Below are positions 14,619 through 23,488 of a stretch of 34,571 nt of DNA, piece by piece. A model generated the notes under the pieces. The model searched no databases and was not told the origin of the DNA. It saw only the letters and a program-made list of their open reading frames with translations. The translations under genes and the position numbers were made by a program. The stretch is from the NCBI RefSeq assembly GCF_029911635.1, contig NZ_JARYTI010000049.1:1-34571 (forward strand). The letters are read 5' to 3'. Each line of letters begins with the position of its first letter. Positions within the stretch are counted from its first letter, which is position 1. Origin of the DNA: Sphingomonas sp. AR_OL41 (lineage in GTDB: Bacteria; Pseudomonadota; Alphaproteobacteria; Sphingomonadales; Sphingomonadaceae).

Positions 14619-16052
14619 TCAGAGCAGCGGGCTGACCAGCCGGGCGATATTCTCGACCACCTTGCGGGCACCGGGACGCTGCCGCCAGGTTGCGAGGTCG
14701 AGATGCTCGCTATCGGCGATGCAGCGCCGCTGGATCGCCTCGACCTGCGCGACCGATGCGTCGTCGAGCAGCAACAGGCTGGCTTCCTCGTTGAGCTGGA
14801 AGGAGCGCAGATCGACATTGCTCGACCCGACGATCGCCATGCGCCCGTCGATGCTGATATTCTTGGCGTGGAGCAGATGGTCGCGGAACAGGTGGATGCG
14901 GATGCCGGCCGCGAGCAGGTCGTCATAATAGGAACATTGCGCAAGGTTGACGAGCCGCTGATCGACGACGGCGGACAGCACCACATCGACCGTGACGCCG
15001 CGTGCGGCGGCAGTGCGCAGCGCGCCGAGCACGCTGTCGTCGGGGATGAAATAGGGCGAGACGAGGATTGCGCGAGTTTGCGCGCGGTGGAGCTGCCAGA
15101 CGAGCAGCGTCTCGAACCCCTCGAGCGGATAGTCCGCGCCGCTCGGCAGGATCTGCAGCACGGCGTCACCGGCCGGCGCGGCGAGCGTCGGCGCCGCGCC
15201 CGGGTCGGCCTCGGTTTCGAGGAACCAGTCGCCGTGGATCACCGCCGCCATCGCGGCGACCGCCGGGCCGGTGACGCGCGCGACCAGTTCGCGGTTGGTC
15301 ACGCCGGGGCGGAAATCCTTGGCGACGATATTCTGCGAGCCGGCATAGCCAATGCGGCCGTCGATCGTGAACAGCTTGCGGTGGTTGCGCATGTCGCGCC
15401 GCGTGCGGCCGCGCCACAGATGGAAAGCGAGCGCCTCATGCGTCTCGACCCCTGCGGCGCGCAGCTTCGCCACCGTGCCGCGCCGCCAGCGGTGCGACCC
15501 AACCGGATCGAGCATCACGCGGCAGCGTACGCCACGCGCCACCGCACGACCCAGCGCGGCGATCACCGCCTGGCCGGTCGCGTCGTCGGCGAAGATGTAG
15601 ACGAGGATATCGACCGCATGCTGGGCTTCGTCGATATCGGCGACCAGCCTTGCGATCACCGCGTCATAATCGTCGATCAGCGTGACCGCGTTGCCGGCGA
15701 CCGCGGGCAAATGGCCGAGCGTCTCGGCCAATGCAGCGAGCGGCGCATCCTCACCGATATCGTGCGGCGCCGCCTCGCGTAGCGCCGTCGCAACGCGCTG
15801 GAAATAGGGCAGCAAGGCGAGGAAGCGCCGCGTGCGCCAGGCCGGGAAACTCGGCCGCCCGATCATGAGAAAGACCAGCAGCCCGAACACCGGCAGGAAG
15901 AAGATCAGCAGCAACCAACCGGTCGCCGCCGCGGGCTTGCGGCGCATCGGCACGACGATCAGTGCGCCGATCCGCACGATCCATTCGAGCACATAATAAG
16001 CGGTGCCGAGATCGGCCGGCAGGAACGCCATGAGGTTCATGCAGCGAACCAT
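14619..16052 (-). CDS. cls: Cardiolipin synthase-type phospholipase D
   Basis: A 477-residue membrane enzyme with two N-terminal helices (about 18-36 and 44-63) and two phospholipase D catalytic motifs: His224/Lys226/Asp231 in RNHRKLFTIDGRIGYAGSQN, and His395/Lys397/Asp402 in LLHAKNISIDGRMAIVGSSN. This is the layout of bacterial Cls enzymes, which condense phosphatidylglycerol (or phosphatidylethanolamine plus phosphatidylglycerol) to cardiolipin at the inner membrane. Starts at 16052, 16040 and 16031 are all possible and none has a strong ribosome site. It lies downstream of, and on the same strand as, the Pls-like gene, separated by a long inverted repeat. Confidence 0.87.
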   Translation of the reverse strand: MVRCMNLMAFLPADLGTAYYVLEWIVRIGALIVVPMRRKPAAATGWLLLIFFLPVFGLLVFLMIGRPSFPAWRTRRFLALLPYFQRVATALREAAPHDIGEDAPLAALAETLGHLPAVAGNAVTLIDDYDAVIARLVADIDEAQHAVDILVYIFADDATGQAVIAALGRAVARGVRCRVMLDPVGSHRWRRGTVAKLRAAGVETHEALAFHLWRGRTRRDMRNHRKLFTIDGRIGYAGSQNIVAKDFRPGVTNRELVARVTGPAVAAMAAVIHGDWFLETEADPGAAPTLAAPAGDAVLQILPSGADYPLEGFETLLVWQLHRAQTRAILVSPYFIPDDSVLGALRTAAARGVTVDVVLSAVVDQRLVNLAQCSYYDDLLAAGIRIHLFRDHLLHAKNISIDGRMAIVGSSNVDLRSFQLNEEASLLLLDDASVAQVEAIQRRCIADSEHLDLATWRQRPGARKVVENIARLVSPLL

Positions 16053-16146
16053 CGCAGAGCCGCACCGAAAGGCAAAGTGGTCCGCGTCGTGCGGGGGCTA
16101 GAGCATTGCGCACATAATCGGATCGATCGCGCTGCGCTCATCTTCC

Positions 16147-16236
16147 CTTCCCCGGCGAAGGCCGGGGTCCAGTTGAGGGACGTTGCCGATCATCAATACA
16201 GTCATTCCAACTGGGCCCCGGCCTTCGCCGGGGAAG
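16147..16236. repeat. 29-bp inverted repeat pair, each arm itself palindromic
   Basis: Arms at 16147-16175 and 16208-16236 are reverse complements at 28 of 29 positions, with a 32-base spacer. Each arm also holds a hairpin, CCCCGGC-GAAG-GCCGGGG in the first. Paired nested palindromes of this kind are typical repetitive extragenic (REP/BIME-like) elements, and similar ones are common in sphingomonads. It sits between the Pls-like stop and the cls start, where it could slow or end transcription or protect mRNA ends. Confidence 0.8.
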
Positions 16237-16294
16237 CAAGGTAGAGAAATCGGCCAGCTCGTTTCGCGCCCAGATTTCACGCAACCCGCAGCGA

Positions 16295-19200
16295 CTAGCC
16301 CCGCTCCGCCCCATAGGCGCGGGTCGGCGCGCCCTGGTAGCGCGTCGCGGGGAGCAGATGTTCCTGCTTCATGATCACGCTGTGCGGGCCGACATGCGCG
16401 CCGTCGCCGATCACCGCGCCGTAGAGCGGCACGGTGCCGGCCGACACCGTCGCGCCGGCGCCGATGCGCACCTTGTCGACCTTGAGCACACGGTCCTCGA
16501 AGGTATGCGCCTGGAACATCGCGCTGACGGTCGCGCCGGCGCCGATCTCGATCATGTCGGGATCGACGACCTGGGCGAATTGCGGCCCGAGCACCGCGCG
16601 CCGGCCGATCTTGAGGCCCATCGCGCGGAGATAGACGGGCAGGAGGAAAGTGCCTTCGAGGCCCTGCAGCAACAGGCTCGCATATTTGGCCCAGGCGACA
16701 TAGACGAAGTCCCAGCGGCTGCACCAGCATGACCAGAGCGCGTGCTGCCCCGGCTTCACCCGCCCGATCAGCCCCCATTTGAGCAGCAATACCGAGAGAC
16801 AGAGCGCGACCGGCGGCATAAGCGTGATCAGCGGCACGACCAGCCCGACGAATAGCGCCGGATGGGGCACGGCAGCCGCGCCGCGCGTCAGCAGCGCATA
16901 CCACGCCACGGTCAGCAACAGCGGCCCGACCGGCAGCACGAAACGCAGCGCCTCCCAGAACAGCCGGTTGAGATAGCGGATCGTCGAGGGCTCGTGGGTG
17001 AGGCTGCGGTCCATTTCGACCACCTCGCGGCGCGGCAGGACGAAGCTGGGATGGCCGAAGCGCGCACCACCCTTTGCGATCTTCGCCGGGTCGACCGGGG
17101 TCGCGACGCCGTACAGGATGTCGTCGGGCAATTGCGCCCCGGCCGGGACGACGACGTGATTGCCGAGGAAATTGTTCGCCCCGATCCGCGTGGCGCCGAG
17201 CATCACACTGCCGCGGCTGACCAGCGCGCCGCCGAGATAGATGCCGTCGGCGAAGAAGGTGTCGCGGCCGATCTCGACCAGTTCGGGCACCACGTCGAGG
17301 ATCGTGCTGATCTCGCAGCCCGTGCCGATCGCCATGCCGGCGAGCCGCAGCCAGCGCGGCCAGAACAATGTCCCGCTGAGCCATTCGCCAGCGGTGATCA
17401 GCAGCCCGGTCTTGAGCCAGACGCGGACATAGCCGGTGCTCCACCGGCCGATCACGCCGGGCATGACGCGACCCATCGCGCGTGAGAGCAAGGCGGTCCA
17501 CAGCAAGGTCAGCGGCGTGGTGGCGACGGTCAGGCCGATCACGATCAGCGACAGGTCGAGGTCGAAGCGGGGATGATAGACCCAGCGCCAGATATCGACC
17601 ACGTCGATGCCGGCGGCGGCGCAGGCCCCGAGCGTGACGAGTTCGAGCGGCAGCGCGATGAGCAAAGCCAGCAACGCCTCGCTCGCAAGCATCAGCAGAC
17701 CATGGCGGAGCGGCGAGAGCGTGGGTGCCGTGCCGCCGGGGGCGGGGACGGTGGTTGCGAGCCCGGCAGGGCCGGCCGGGATGCCATCCCAGCGCCCGCC
17801 CGCCCGGATCGTCATGCCTTCGGACAGCGTCGACAGCGCGGAGAGCTCGCTGCCCGCCTCCATCCGGCTGCCGCCGCTGAGCCCGGCGCGCGTCTGCACC
17901 GTTGCGCCCGCTTCCAGCGTGATGGATCCGATAACGATATCGCCGCGATCGAGTTCGACCAGCCCGATGATCGCATCTTGGCCGATCGACACGTCGTCGG
18001 CGATGTCGAGCAGGTCCCAGCCGCCGCGCCGCAGGTCGACGCCGCGATGGATATGCACGCGCCGGCCGATCCGGGCGCCGAGTGCGCGCAGCGCGATCTG
18101 CTGGAAGACGGTGCCCTGGAGCAGCGACCATGGCACCAGCCGCACCGCCTGCAGCACGACCCAGTGGCGCAGATAGAGCGGGCTCCACACCGGTGCGCGC
18201 ACTGGCCTGTAACGACCCAGCACGAGCCGCTTGACGCCCACCGCGAAGCAGACCGAGAGCGGGACATAAGCGAGGATTGCGGCGAGGCTCAGCGCCGGGG
18301 CGAGCAGGATGAAAGGCACCAGCCCGAGCTTGCCCATGACCGGGGGCAGCAGGCGGAAGGTCGCCGCCCAGCCCGCCCATGAGGCGGCGAACAGCATCAT
18401 GACCAGCCAGCCGAACTGGACGACATTGGCGAGCAGCGGCCGCGCGTGCCCCTCGCGTACCAGCGGCGCCTCGTCGCGCGTCGCGACATCGACATGGCGT
18501 GCAAGCGACGCGGCGAGCGAGGCGATGCTGCGCGCCTCATAGATGTCGCTGACGGTGACCGCTGAGGTCACCGCATCGTCGCGCAACAGCGTGACGAGCA
18601 GCGCGGCGCGCAGCGAATCGCCGCCGAGATCCTCGAAGAAATCGGCGTCGACCGACACGCCGTCAGGCCGGCCGAGAATGTCGGCAAAGGCGGTCGCAAG
18701 GCGGCGCTCCATGTCGCTGCGCGGGGCGGTGATCGCCGACGGCGCCTCGGCCGCCGCCGCGAGCGGCAGCCTGGCGAGCGCGGCACGATCGAGCTTGCCG
18801 CCGACGCTGGTCGGCAGTGTCGCGACCACGCCGATCTGCCGCGGCACCATATAGGCGGGAAGCGCCTCGCCCAGTTGCGCCTTGAGCCGTTCGACGTCGA
18901 GCGTGGTGGCGTCGTCCTCGGGCACGACGAAGGCGACCAGCGTCTGCCCGCCCTGTTCTAGCACGCAGCAGCCCGCGGCGCGCACGCCGGGGCAGGCCGC
19001 GAGCCGCGTCTCGATCTCGCCGAGTTCGACGCGGTAGCCGCGCAGCTTGACCTGGGCGTCGATCCGCCCGTGATAGTGGAAGTCGCCGGCCGCATCGCGG
19101 AGGACGAGATCGCCGGTGCGATAGAGCCGGCCAAGCGCGGGATGATCGACGAACTTCTCGGCGGTGAGATCGGCGCGGTTGCGATAACCGCGTGCCACGC

Positions 19201-20308
19201 CCGCGCCGCCGATGCACAGCTCGCCGCGCACGCCGTCGGCGACCGGGTCGAGTGTTTCGTCGAGCACCCAGGCGCGCATCCCCGCGATGGGCGCGCCGAT
19301 CGTCACCGGCTGCCCGACGATCACGTCACCGCGCAGACAGGTCACCGCGCCTTCGGTCGGGCCATAGCCGTTGACCATATGGCGCCCCGCCGCCCACAGA
19401 TCGGCGAGATCGCCGGGCAGCGCCTCGCCACCGACATAGAGCAGGCGCAGGTCGGGCAGGGCCGCTTGCGGGTCGGCGCAACCACTGCTGCGCAGCAAGG
19501 TCGGCGGCGGGCAGAAAACCGTCGCGCGCTCGTCGCGCAGCCAGCCGATGATATCGGGGCCGAGCCGCGCGGCGGCATCGTCCATCACCACCAACGCGGC
19601 GCCGGCGGCGAAGGCCAGCCAGGTCTCCTCGATCGACGAATCATAGGCCGAGGACGAACCCTGTACGACGCGGTCGTTGCAGCCGAGCGCAAAGGCGGCG
19701 ATGTCGGAGGCGACGAGATTGGCGATGTTGCGATGCTCGATCATCACCCCCTTGGGAGTGCCGGTCGTGCCCGAGGTATAGATGACATAGGCCAGCCGTG
19801 CCGGATCGAGCGCGGCGGGCAAGGGCGCTTCGGGGGCATCGTCGCCAGGATCATCGACGTCGACGATCATGTCGCGCGACAGGCCCATCGCGGAGAGCCG
19901 CGCGGCGCCCGCGCTGTCGGTCACCACGGCGACCGCGTCGGCATCGGCGAGAATCTCGCGCATCCGCGCATCGGGGAAGGCCGGGTCGAGGCAGGTGAAG
20001 GCGCCGCCGGCCATCAGGATGGCGAGCTGCGCGGCATAAAGCTGTGGCGTGGTGCGCGGCAGCAGCAGTGCGACGATCCGCTCGGCATCGCCGATGCGCC
20101 ACCTCAGTCGCCGCGCGAGCCGCGCCGCGTCGCGATCGAGATCGGCATAGCTCAGTGTTTGGCGGGCAGATCGTCCACGGCCGGGCGGAATGTCGATCGC
20201 CACACGCTCGGGCCAACGCGCGACCGTTCGCGCGAAGAAATCATGCAGGACCAGCGCTTCGTCGGTCGGGCCCGGTACAAGCCCGGCGCCAGGATTCATC
20301 AGGTTCAT
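16295..20308 (-). CDS. Pls/PosA-like single-module non-ribosomal peptide synthetase with membrane-hexapeptide C-terminus
   Basis: A 1337-residue membrane enzyme of the type that makes epsilon-poly-lysine. Adenylation domain about 20-510: A3 motif YTSGTTGTPKG (177-187), YDSSIEE (222-228) whose Asp should hold the alpha-amino group of an amino acid, GYGPTEG (314-320), YRTGD (396-400) and catalytic Lys505 in GGKLDR. Carrier domain about 530-605 with phosphopantetheine site Ser565 in LGGDSL. There are no condensation or thioesterase domains. Instead come three rounds of membrane helices followed by left-handed beta-helix (hexapeptide) repeats: helices about 630-690, 870-945 and 1115-1185; repeats about 744-830, 990-1070 and 1233-1320. 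GGGGGA precedes ATG 20308. The amino acid and product are unknown. The MATE gene lies 72 bp upstream on the same strand. Confidence 0.88.
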   Translation of the reverse strand: MNLMNPGAGLVPGPTDEALVLHDFFARTVARWPERVAIDIPPGRGRSARQTLSYADLDRDAARLARRLRWRIGDAERIVALLLPRTTPQLYAAQLAILMAGGAFTCLDPAFPDARMREILADADAVAVVTDSAGAARLSAMGLSRDMIVDVDDPGDDAPEAPLPAALDPARLAYVIYTSGTTGTPKGVMIEHRNIANLVASDIAAFALGCNDRVVQGSSSAYDSSIEETWLAFAAGAALVVMDDAAARLGPDIIGWLRDERATVFCPPPTLLRSSGCADPQAALPDLRLLYVGGEALPGDLADLWAAGRHMVNGYGPTEGAVTCLRGDVIVGQPVTIGAPIAGMRAWVLDETLDPVADGVRGELCIGGAGVARGYRNRADLTAEKFVDHPALGRLYRTGDLVLRDAAGDFHYHGRIDAQVKLRGYRVELGEIETRLAACPGVRAAGCCVLEQGGQTLVAFVVPEDDATTLDVERLKAQLGEALPAYMVPRQIGVVATLPTSVGGKLDRAALARLPLAAAAEAPSAITAPRSDMERRLATAFADILGRPDGVSVDADFFEDLGGDSLRAALLVTLLRDDAVTSAVTVSDIYEARSIASLAASLARHVDVATRDEAPLVREGHARPLLANVVQFGWLVMMLFAASWAGWAATFRLLPPVMGKLGLVPFILLAPALSLAAILAYVPLSVCFAVGVKRLVLGRYRPVRAPVWSPLYLRHWVVLQAVRLVPWSLLQGTVFQQIALRALGARIGRRVHIHRGVDLRRGGWDLLDIADDVSIGQDAIIGLVELDRGDIVIGSITLEAGATVQTRAGLSGGSRMEAGSELSALSTLSEGMTIRAGGRWDGIPAGPAGLATTVPAPGGTAPTLSPLRHGLLMLASEALLALLIALPLELVTLGACAAAGIDVVDIWRWVYHPRFDLDLSLIVIGLTVATTPLTLLWTALLSRAMGRVMPGVIGRWSTGYVRVWLKTGLLITAGEWLSGTLFWPRWLRLAGMAIGTGCEISTILDVVPELVEIGRDTFFADGIYLGGALVSRGSVMLGATRIGANNFLGNHVVVPAGAQLPDDILYGVATPVDPAKIAKGGARFGHPSFVLPRREVVEMDRSLTHEPSTIRYLNRLFWEALRFVLPVGPLLLTVAWYALLTRGAAAVPHPALFVGLVVPLITLMPPVALCLSVLLLKWGLIGRVKPGQHALWSCWCSRWDFVYVAWAKYASLLLQGLEGTFLLPVYLRAMGLKIGRRAVLGPQFAQVVDPDMIEIGAGATVSAMFQAHTFEDRVLKVDKVRIGAGATVSAGTVPLYGAVIGDGAHVGPHSVIMKQEHLLPATRYQGAPTRAYGAERG

Positions 20309-20380
20309 TCCATCCCCCGCCGTGCGCGATACGCATGCCGTGGCCGCTGCGCAACGTAGGGGATCACCGCAATAGCGGGC

Positions 20381-21688
20381 TCAGTCATGCGCGACGCGCC
20401 GCAGGAGCGCCGGCAGGTGCCAGCCCAGCGCGCCGGCGCGATAGGCATAGCTGGCGAGCAGCGCGAGCCAGATGCCGGTCGCACCCCATGGCCGCAGCGC
20501 AAGGTCGGTGACGATGTACAGCCCGGTCGAGACGATCGCCGCGTTGCGCAGGGCCCGACCCTGCGTCGCGCCGATGAAGATGCCGTCGAGCAGCCAGGCC
20601 GGAAAGCCGATCAGCGGCAGGATGACGACGAGCGGGAGCAGCGCGATCGCCTGATCGCGCACCCCGCTATCGACCACCAGCAACCGGATGCTGGGCGCCC
20701 CGAGCAGCGCGATCAGCACGCCCGACAGGATGGCGACGCCGAGTGAGAATTCCGCCGTCAGCCTAATCGCGCGCAGCAACGTCTTGCGCGAGCCCGCGCC
20801 GAGCGCATGGCCGACACGGCTTTCGGCGGTGAAGGCGAAGCCGTCGAGAATGAAGGCGACCAGTCCGACCGCCTGCATCAGCACCTGATTGGCGGCGAGC
20901 GGCGTCGCGCCAAGCCGCGCCCCGGCATTGGCGAACCAGCTGAACAGCACAAGCAGCGCGATGGTGCGGATCATGATGTCGCCATTGACCGCGAACAACC
21001 GCCTGAGCGCATCGCGATCGACCAGCCGGGCGCGGTCCTTGAGCGCATGGAGATTCGGCCGCACCAGCCACAGCCCGGTGCCAAGCGCGATCCACTCCGC
21101 CGAGGAGGTGCCCAGCCCGACGCCGCGCGCGCCCATGTGCCAGTGCCAGACGAACAGGATGTCGAGCGCGGCATTGGCGAGGTTCATCACGATCTGCAGC
21201 GCCAGCGCCGCGCGGGTCCGCCCCAGCCCGAGCAGCCAGCCATTGATCGCGAACACCGCCAGCCCGGCGGGCGCGCCGAAGAAGCGCGCGGCGATGAACG
21301 GCCCGGCCGCGGCATGGACCGCGCCGCCGCCGGCAAAGACCGCCAGCGCCAGCGGGATCAGCACAAGTTGTAGCGCAAACAGCACGAAGCCGACTGCCAG
21401 GCCGATGCCGAGTCCGCGCACCAGCAGCGCATCGACCTCCGCCGTATCGTCCGCGCCGCCGGCTTGCGCGGTCATCCCGGTCATCCCCATGCGCAGGAAA
21501 CCGAAGCTCCAGAACAGGAAGTTGACGATCGTCGCCCCGAGCGCGACCCCGGCCAGCGCCGCCGCGTCGCCGGTCCGCCCGATCACCGCGGTATCGACGA
21601 TACCGACCAGCGGCACCGTGGTCTGGCCGAGCATGATCGGCCACGCCTGGGCGAAGATCGAGCGGCGGGTGATGGCAGTGGGGTGCAT
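20381..21688 (-). CDS. MATE-family efflux transporter (DinF-like)
   Basis: A 435-residue polytopic protein with about twelve helices and the two-fold repeated MATE layout. It begins with RSIFAQAWPIMLGQTTVPLVGIVDTAVIG, the characteristic first helix of DinF-branch MATE proteins. These export cationic or lipophilic compounds by proton or sodium antiport; some members flip lipid-linked substrates. It lies 72 bp upstream of the Pls-like synthetase on the same strand, so the two may be cotranscribed and functionally linked. The substrate cannot be told from sequence. Confidence 0.87.
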   Translation of the reverse strand: MHPTAITRRSIFAQAWPIMLGQTTVPLVGIVDTAVIGRTGDAAALAGVALGATIVNFLFWSFGFLRMGMTGMTAQAGGADDTAEVDALLVRGLGIGLAVGFVLFALQLVLIPLALAVFAGGGAVHAAAGPFIAARFFGAPAGLAVFAINGWLLGLGRTRAALALQIVMNLANAALDILFVWHWHMGARGVGLGTSSAEWIALGTGLWLVRPNLHALKDRARLVDRDALRRLFAVNGDIMIRTIALLVLFSWFANAGARLGATPLAANQVLMQAVGLVAFILDGFAFTAESRVGHALGAGSRKTLLRAIRLTAEFSLGVAILSGVLIALLGAPSIRLLVVDSGVRDQAIALLPLVVILPLIGFPAWLLDGIFIGATQGRALRNAAIVSTGLYIVTDLALRPWGATGIWLALLASYAYRAGALGWHLPALLRRVAHD

Positions 21689-21753
21689 CGCCGGCTCCTA
21701 GATGGTCTCTGTATGCGCTGCTAGACTTTGGGGGTCACGAGTCGGAGAGATCC

Positions 21754-22176
21754 ATGGCGACGACCAACAAGACGCAGCCGACCGCGGTCAGCGTCGCGGC
21801 GTTCCTCGACAGGGTCGAACCCGACCAGCGCCGCGCCGATGCCGAGATCGTCACCGACCTGATGGCACGCGTGTCGGGTGAGCCGGCGACGATGTGGGGA
21901 CCGTCGATCATCGGCTTCGGTGTGAACCGCTATCGTTACGAGAGCGGGCGCGAGGGCGAGATCTGCCGGATCGGTTTCTCACCGCGCAAGGCGCAGCTCG
22001 TCTTCTATCTCGGTACGAGCTTTCCCTATCGCGATGCGATGCTCGCCGGGCTCGGCAAGCATTCGACCGGCAAGGGGTGTCTCTACGTCAAGAAGCTCGC
22101 CGATGTGGACATGGCCGTGCTCGAGCGGATGGTCGCGGCGTCCTGGGCGCACAAGGGCCCCAACGACGTCGCCTGA
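21754..22176 (+). CDS. DUF1801 protein
   Basis: A 140-residue soluble protein with the DUF1801 pattern: VAAFLDRVEPDQRRADA at the N-terminus, MWGPSIIGFG in the middle (47-56), then YRYESGREGEICRIGFSPRK and YLGTSF. The fold resembles small YdhG-like proteins; no enzymatic activity is established. The start ATG 21754 has GGAGAG just upstream. It is divergent from the MATE gene with a 65-bp gap and converges with the cfa gene with 9 bp between stops. Confidence 0.85.
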   Translation: MATTNKTQPTAVSVAAFLDRVEPDQRRADAEIVTDLMARVSGEPATMWGPSIIGFGVNRYRYESGREGEICRIGFSPRKAQLVFYLGTSFPYRDAMLAGLGKHSTGKGCLYVKKLADVDMAVLERMVAASWAHKGPNDVA

Positions 22177-22185
22177 TGCGCGAGG

Positions 22186-23412
22186 TCAGCCGCGCAGGCG
22201 ACGTTCCTCGTTGATCATGTAGTCGCGCGTGATCGGCAAGGCGTTGCGATCGCGGACGAACTGATATTGATGGTTGACCAATGCGCCGTTGAGGAAGCTG
22301 ATGTACGAGCCGGCGAGATACCAGGTCCATAGCCGGTAGAAGCGCTCGTCATAGAGTTCGACGATCGCGTCATGCGCCGCGACCACGCGGTCGTACCAAT
22401 GCCTGATCGTATAGGCATAATGCAGCCGCAGCGTCTCGACGTCGGAGACGTACCAGCGCATCTGCTGGCTTGCCGTCAGCACCTCGGACATTGCCGGGAT
22501 ATAACCGCCGGGGAAGATATATTTGGCGGTAAACGGGTCGGTGACGTTGGGCCCGTTGGCGCGCCCAATGGTGTGGATCAGCATCACGCCATCGGGCTTT
22601 AGCAGTTCATGGCACTTGCGGAAAAACGTGGTGTAATGCGGCGTCCCGACATGCTCGAACATGCCGATCGACACGATGCGGTCGAAGGTGTCGGTGACGT
22701 GGCGATAATCGATCAGTTCGAAGCGTACCTTGTCAGCGACGCCGGCATCGGCTGCGCGGCGCTGCGCGACCTTGAGCTGTTCCTCGGACAGCGTGATTCC
22801 GAGTACCTCGACACCGAGTTTTTCGTGCAAATAGAGCGCGGTGCCGCCCCAGCCGCAGCCGATGTCGAGCACCGTCATGCCCGGCTTGCACGCCAGCTTG
22901 GCGGCGATATGCGCTTTCTTGTCCATCTGCGCCTGTTCGAGGCTGTTCGACGGGTCGGTGAAATAGGCGCAGCTATATTGCCGGTCGGCATCGAGGAAAA
23001 GTTCGTAGAGCTTGTCCGACAGGTCGTAATGGTGCGCGACATTGCGCTTGGACTTGCGCACCATGTTGTAGCGAGCGATCTTGAAGCGCAGGCGACCCCA
23101 GGCCTTGCCCATGAAGCTGGCATCGAGCGCGTTGCTGCCCAGCTCGTAGCGATTGTTGCTGGTCATCAGCACCAGCAGGTCGCGAACGTCACCCTGCTCG
23201 ATCAGCAGCCGGCCGTTCATGAACATCTCGGGTGTGCCGACGCTGGGATCGCGCAGCACCGCGCGGATCGCGCCATTGTCGGTGAAGCGCAGCGCGACCT
23301 CGCCAAGCTCGGCATCGGGGGTGCCGAATCGGCTCGTCTTGCCGTTGGGGTAGGTGATGGTGAGGACGCCGCGTTTGATCGCGCGTGACAGAAACATATC
23401 GAGCAGGGCCAT
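22186..23412 (-). CDS. cfa: Cyclopropane-fatty-acyl-phospholipid synthase
   Basis: A 408-residue enzyme of the CFA/mycolic-acid synthase family. It adds a methylene group from S-adenosylmethionine across cis double bonds of membrane phospholipid acyl chains. An N-terminal lipid-binding part (about 1-120) precedes the methyltransferase core: QYSCAYF (145-151), SAM motif VLDIGCGWGG (181-190), GMFEHVG (250-256) and the FPGGYIPAMSE segment (300-310). It is last in a minus-strand run after the molybdopterin oxidoreductase, separated by 76 bp, so it may have its own promoter. Confidence 0.92.
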   Translation of the reverse strand: MALLDMFLSRAIKRGVLTITYPNGKTSRFGTPDAELGEVALRFTDNGAIRAVLRDPSVGTPEMFMNGRLLIEQGDVRDLLVLMTSNNRYELGSNALDASFMGKAWGRLRFKIARYNMVRKSKRNVAHHYDLSDKLYELFLDADRQYSCAYFTDPSNSLEQAQMDKKAHIAAKLACKPGMTVLDIGCGWGGTALYLHEKLGVEVLGITLSEEQLKVAQRRAADAGVADKVRFELIDYRHVTDTFDRIVSIGMFEHVGTPHYTTFFRKCHELLKPDGVMLIHTIGRANGPNVTDPFTAKYIFPGGYIPAMSEVLTASQQMRWYVSDVETLRLHYAYTIRHWYDRVVAAHDAIVELYDERFYRLWTWYLAGSYISFLNGALVNHQYQFVRDRNALPITRDYMINEERRLRG

Positions 23413-23488
23413 GGCGTTGCGTTATCGCCGCATTGCGGCAAAGATAAGCCCTGAGATTGGCCGCAGGTGCGACATCGTCGCGATTTTG

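Noticed and set aside
16098..18380. 760-codon minus-strand frame overlapping the Pls-like gene
   Set aside because: Shifted frame of the same strand, Arg/Pro-rich, no motifs; the 1337-residue frame explains the region.
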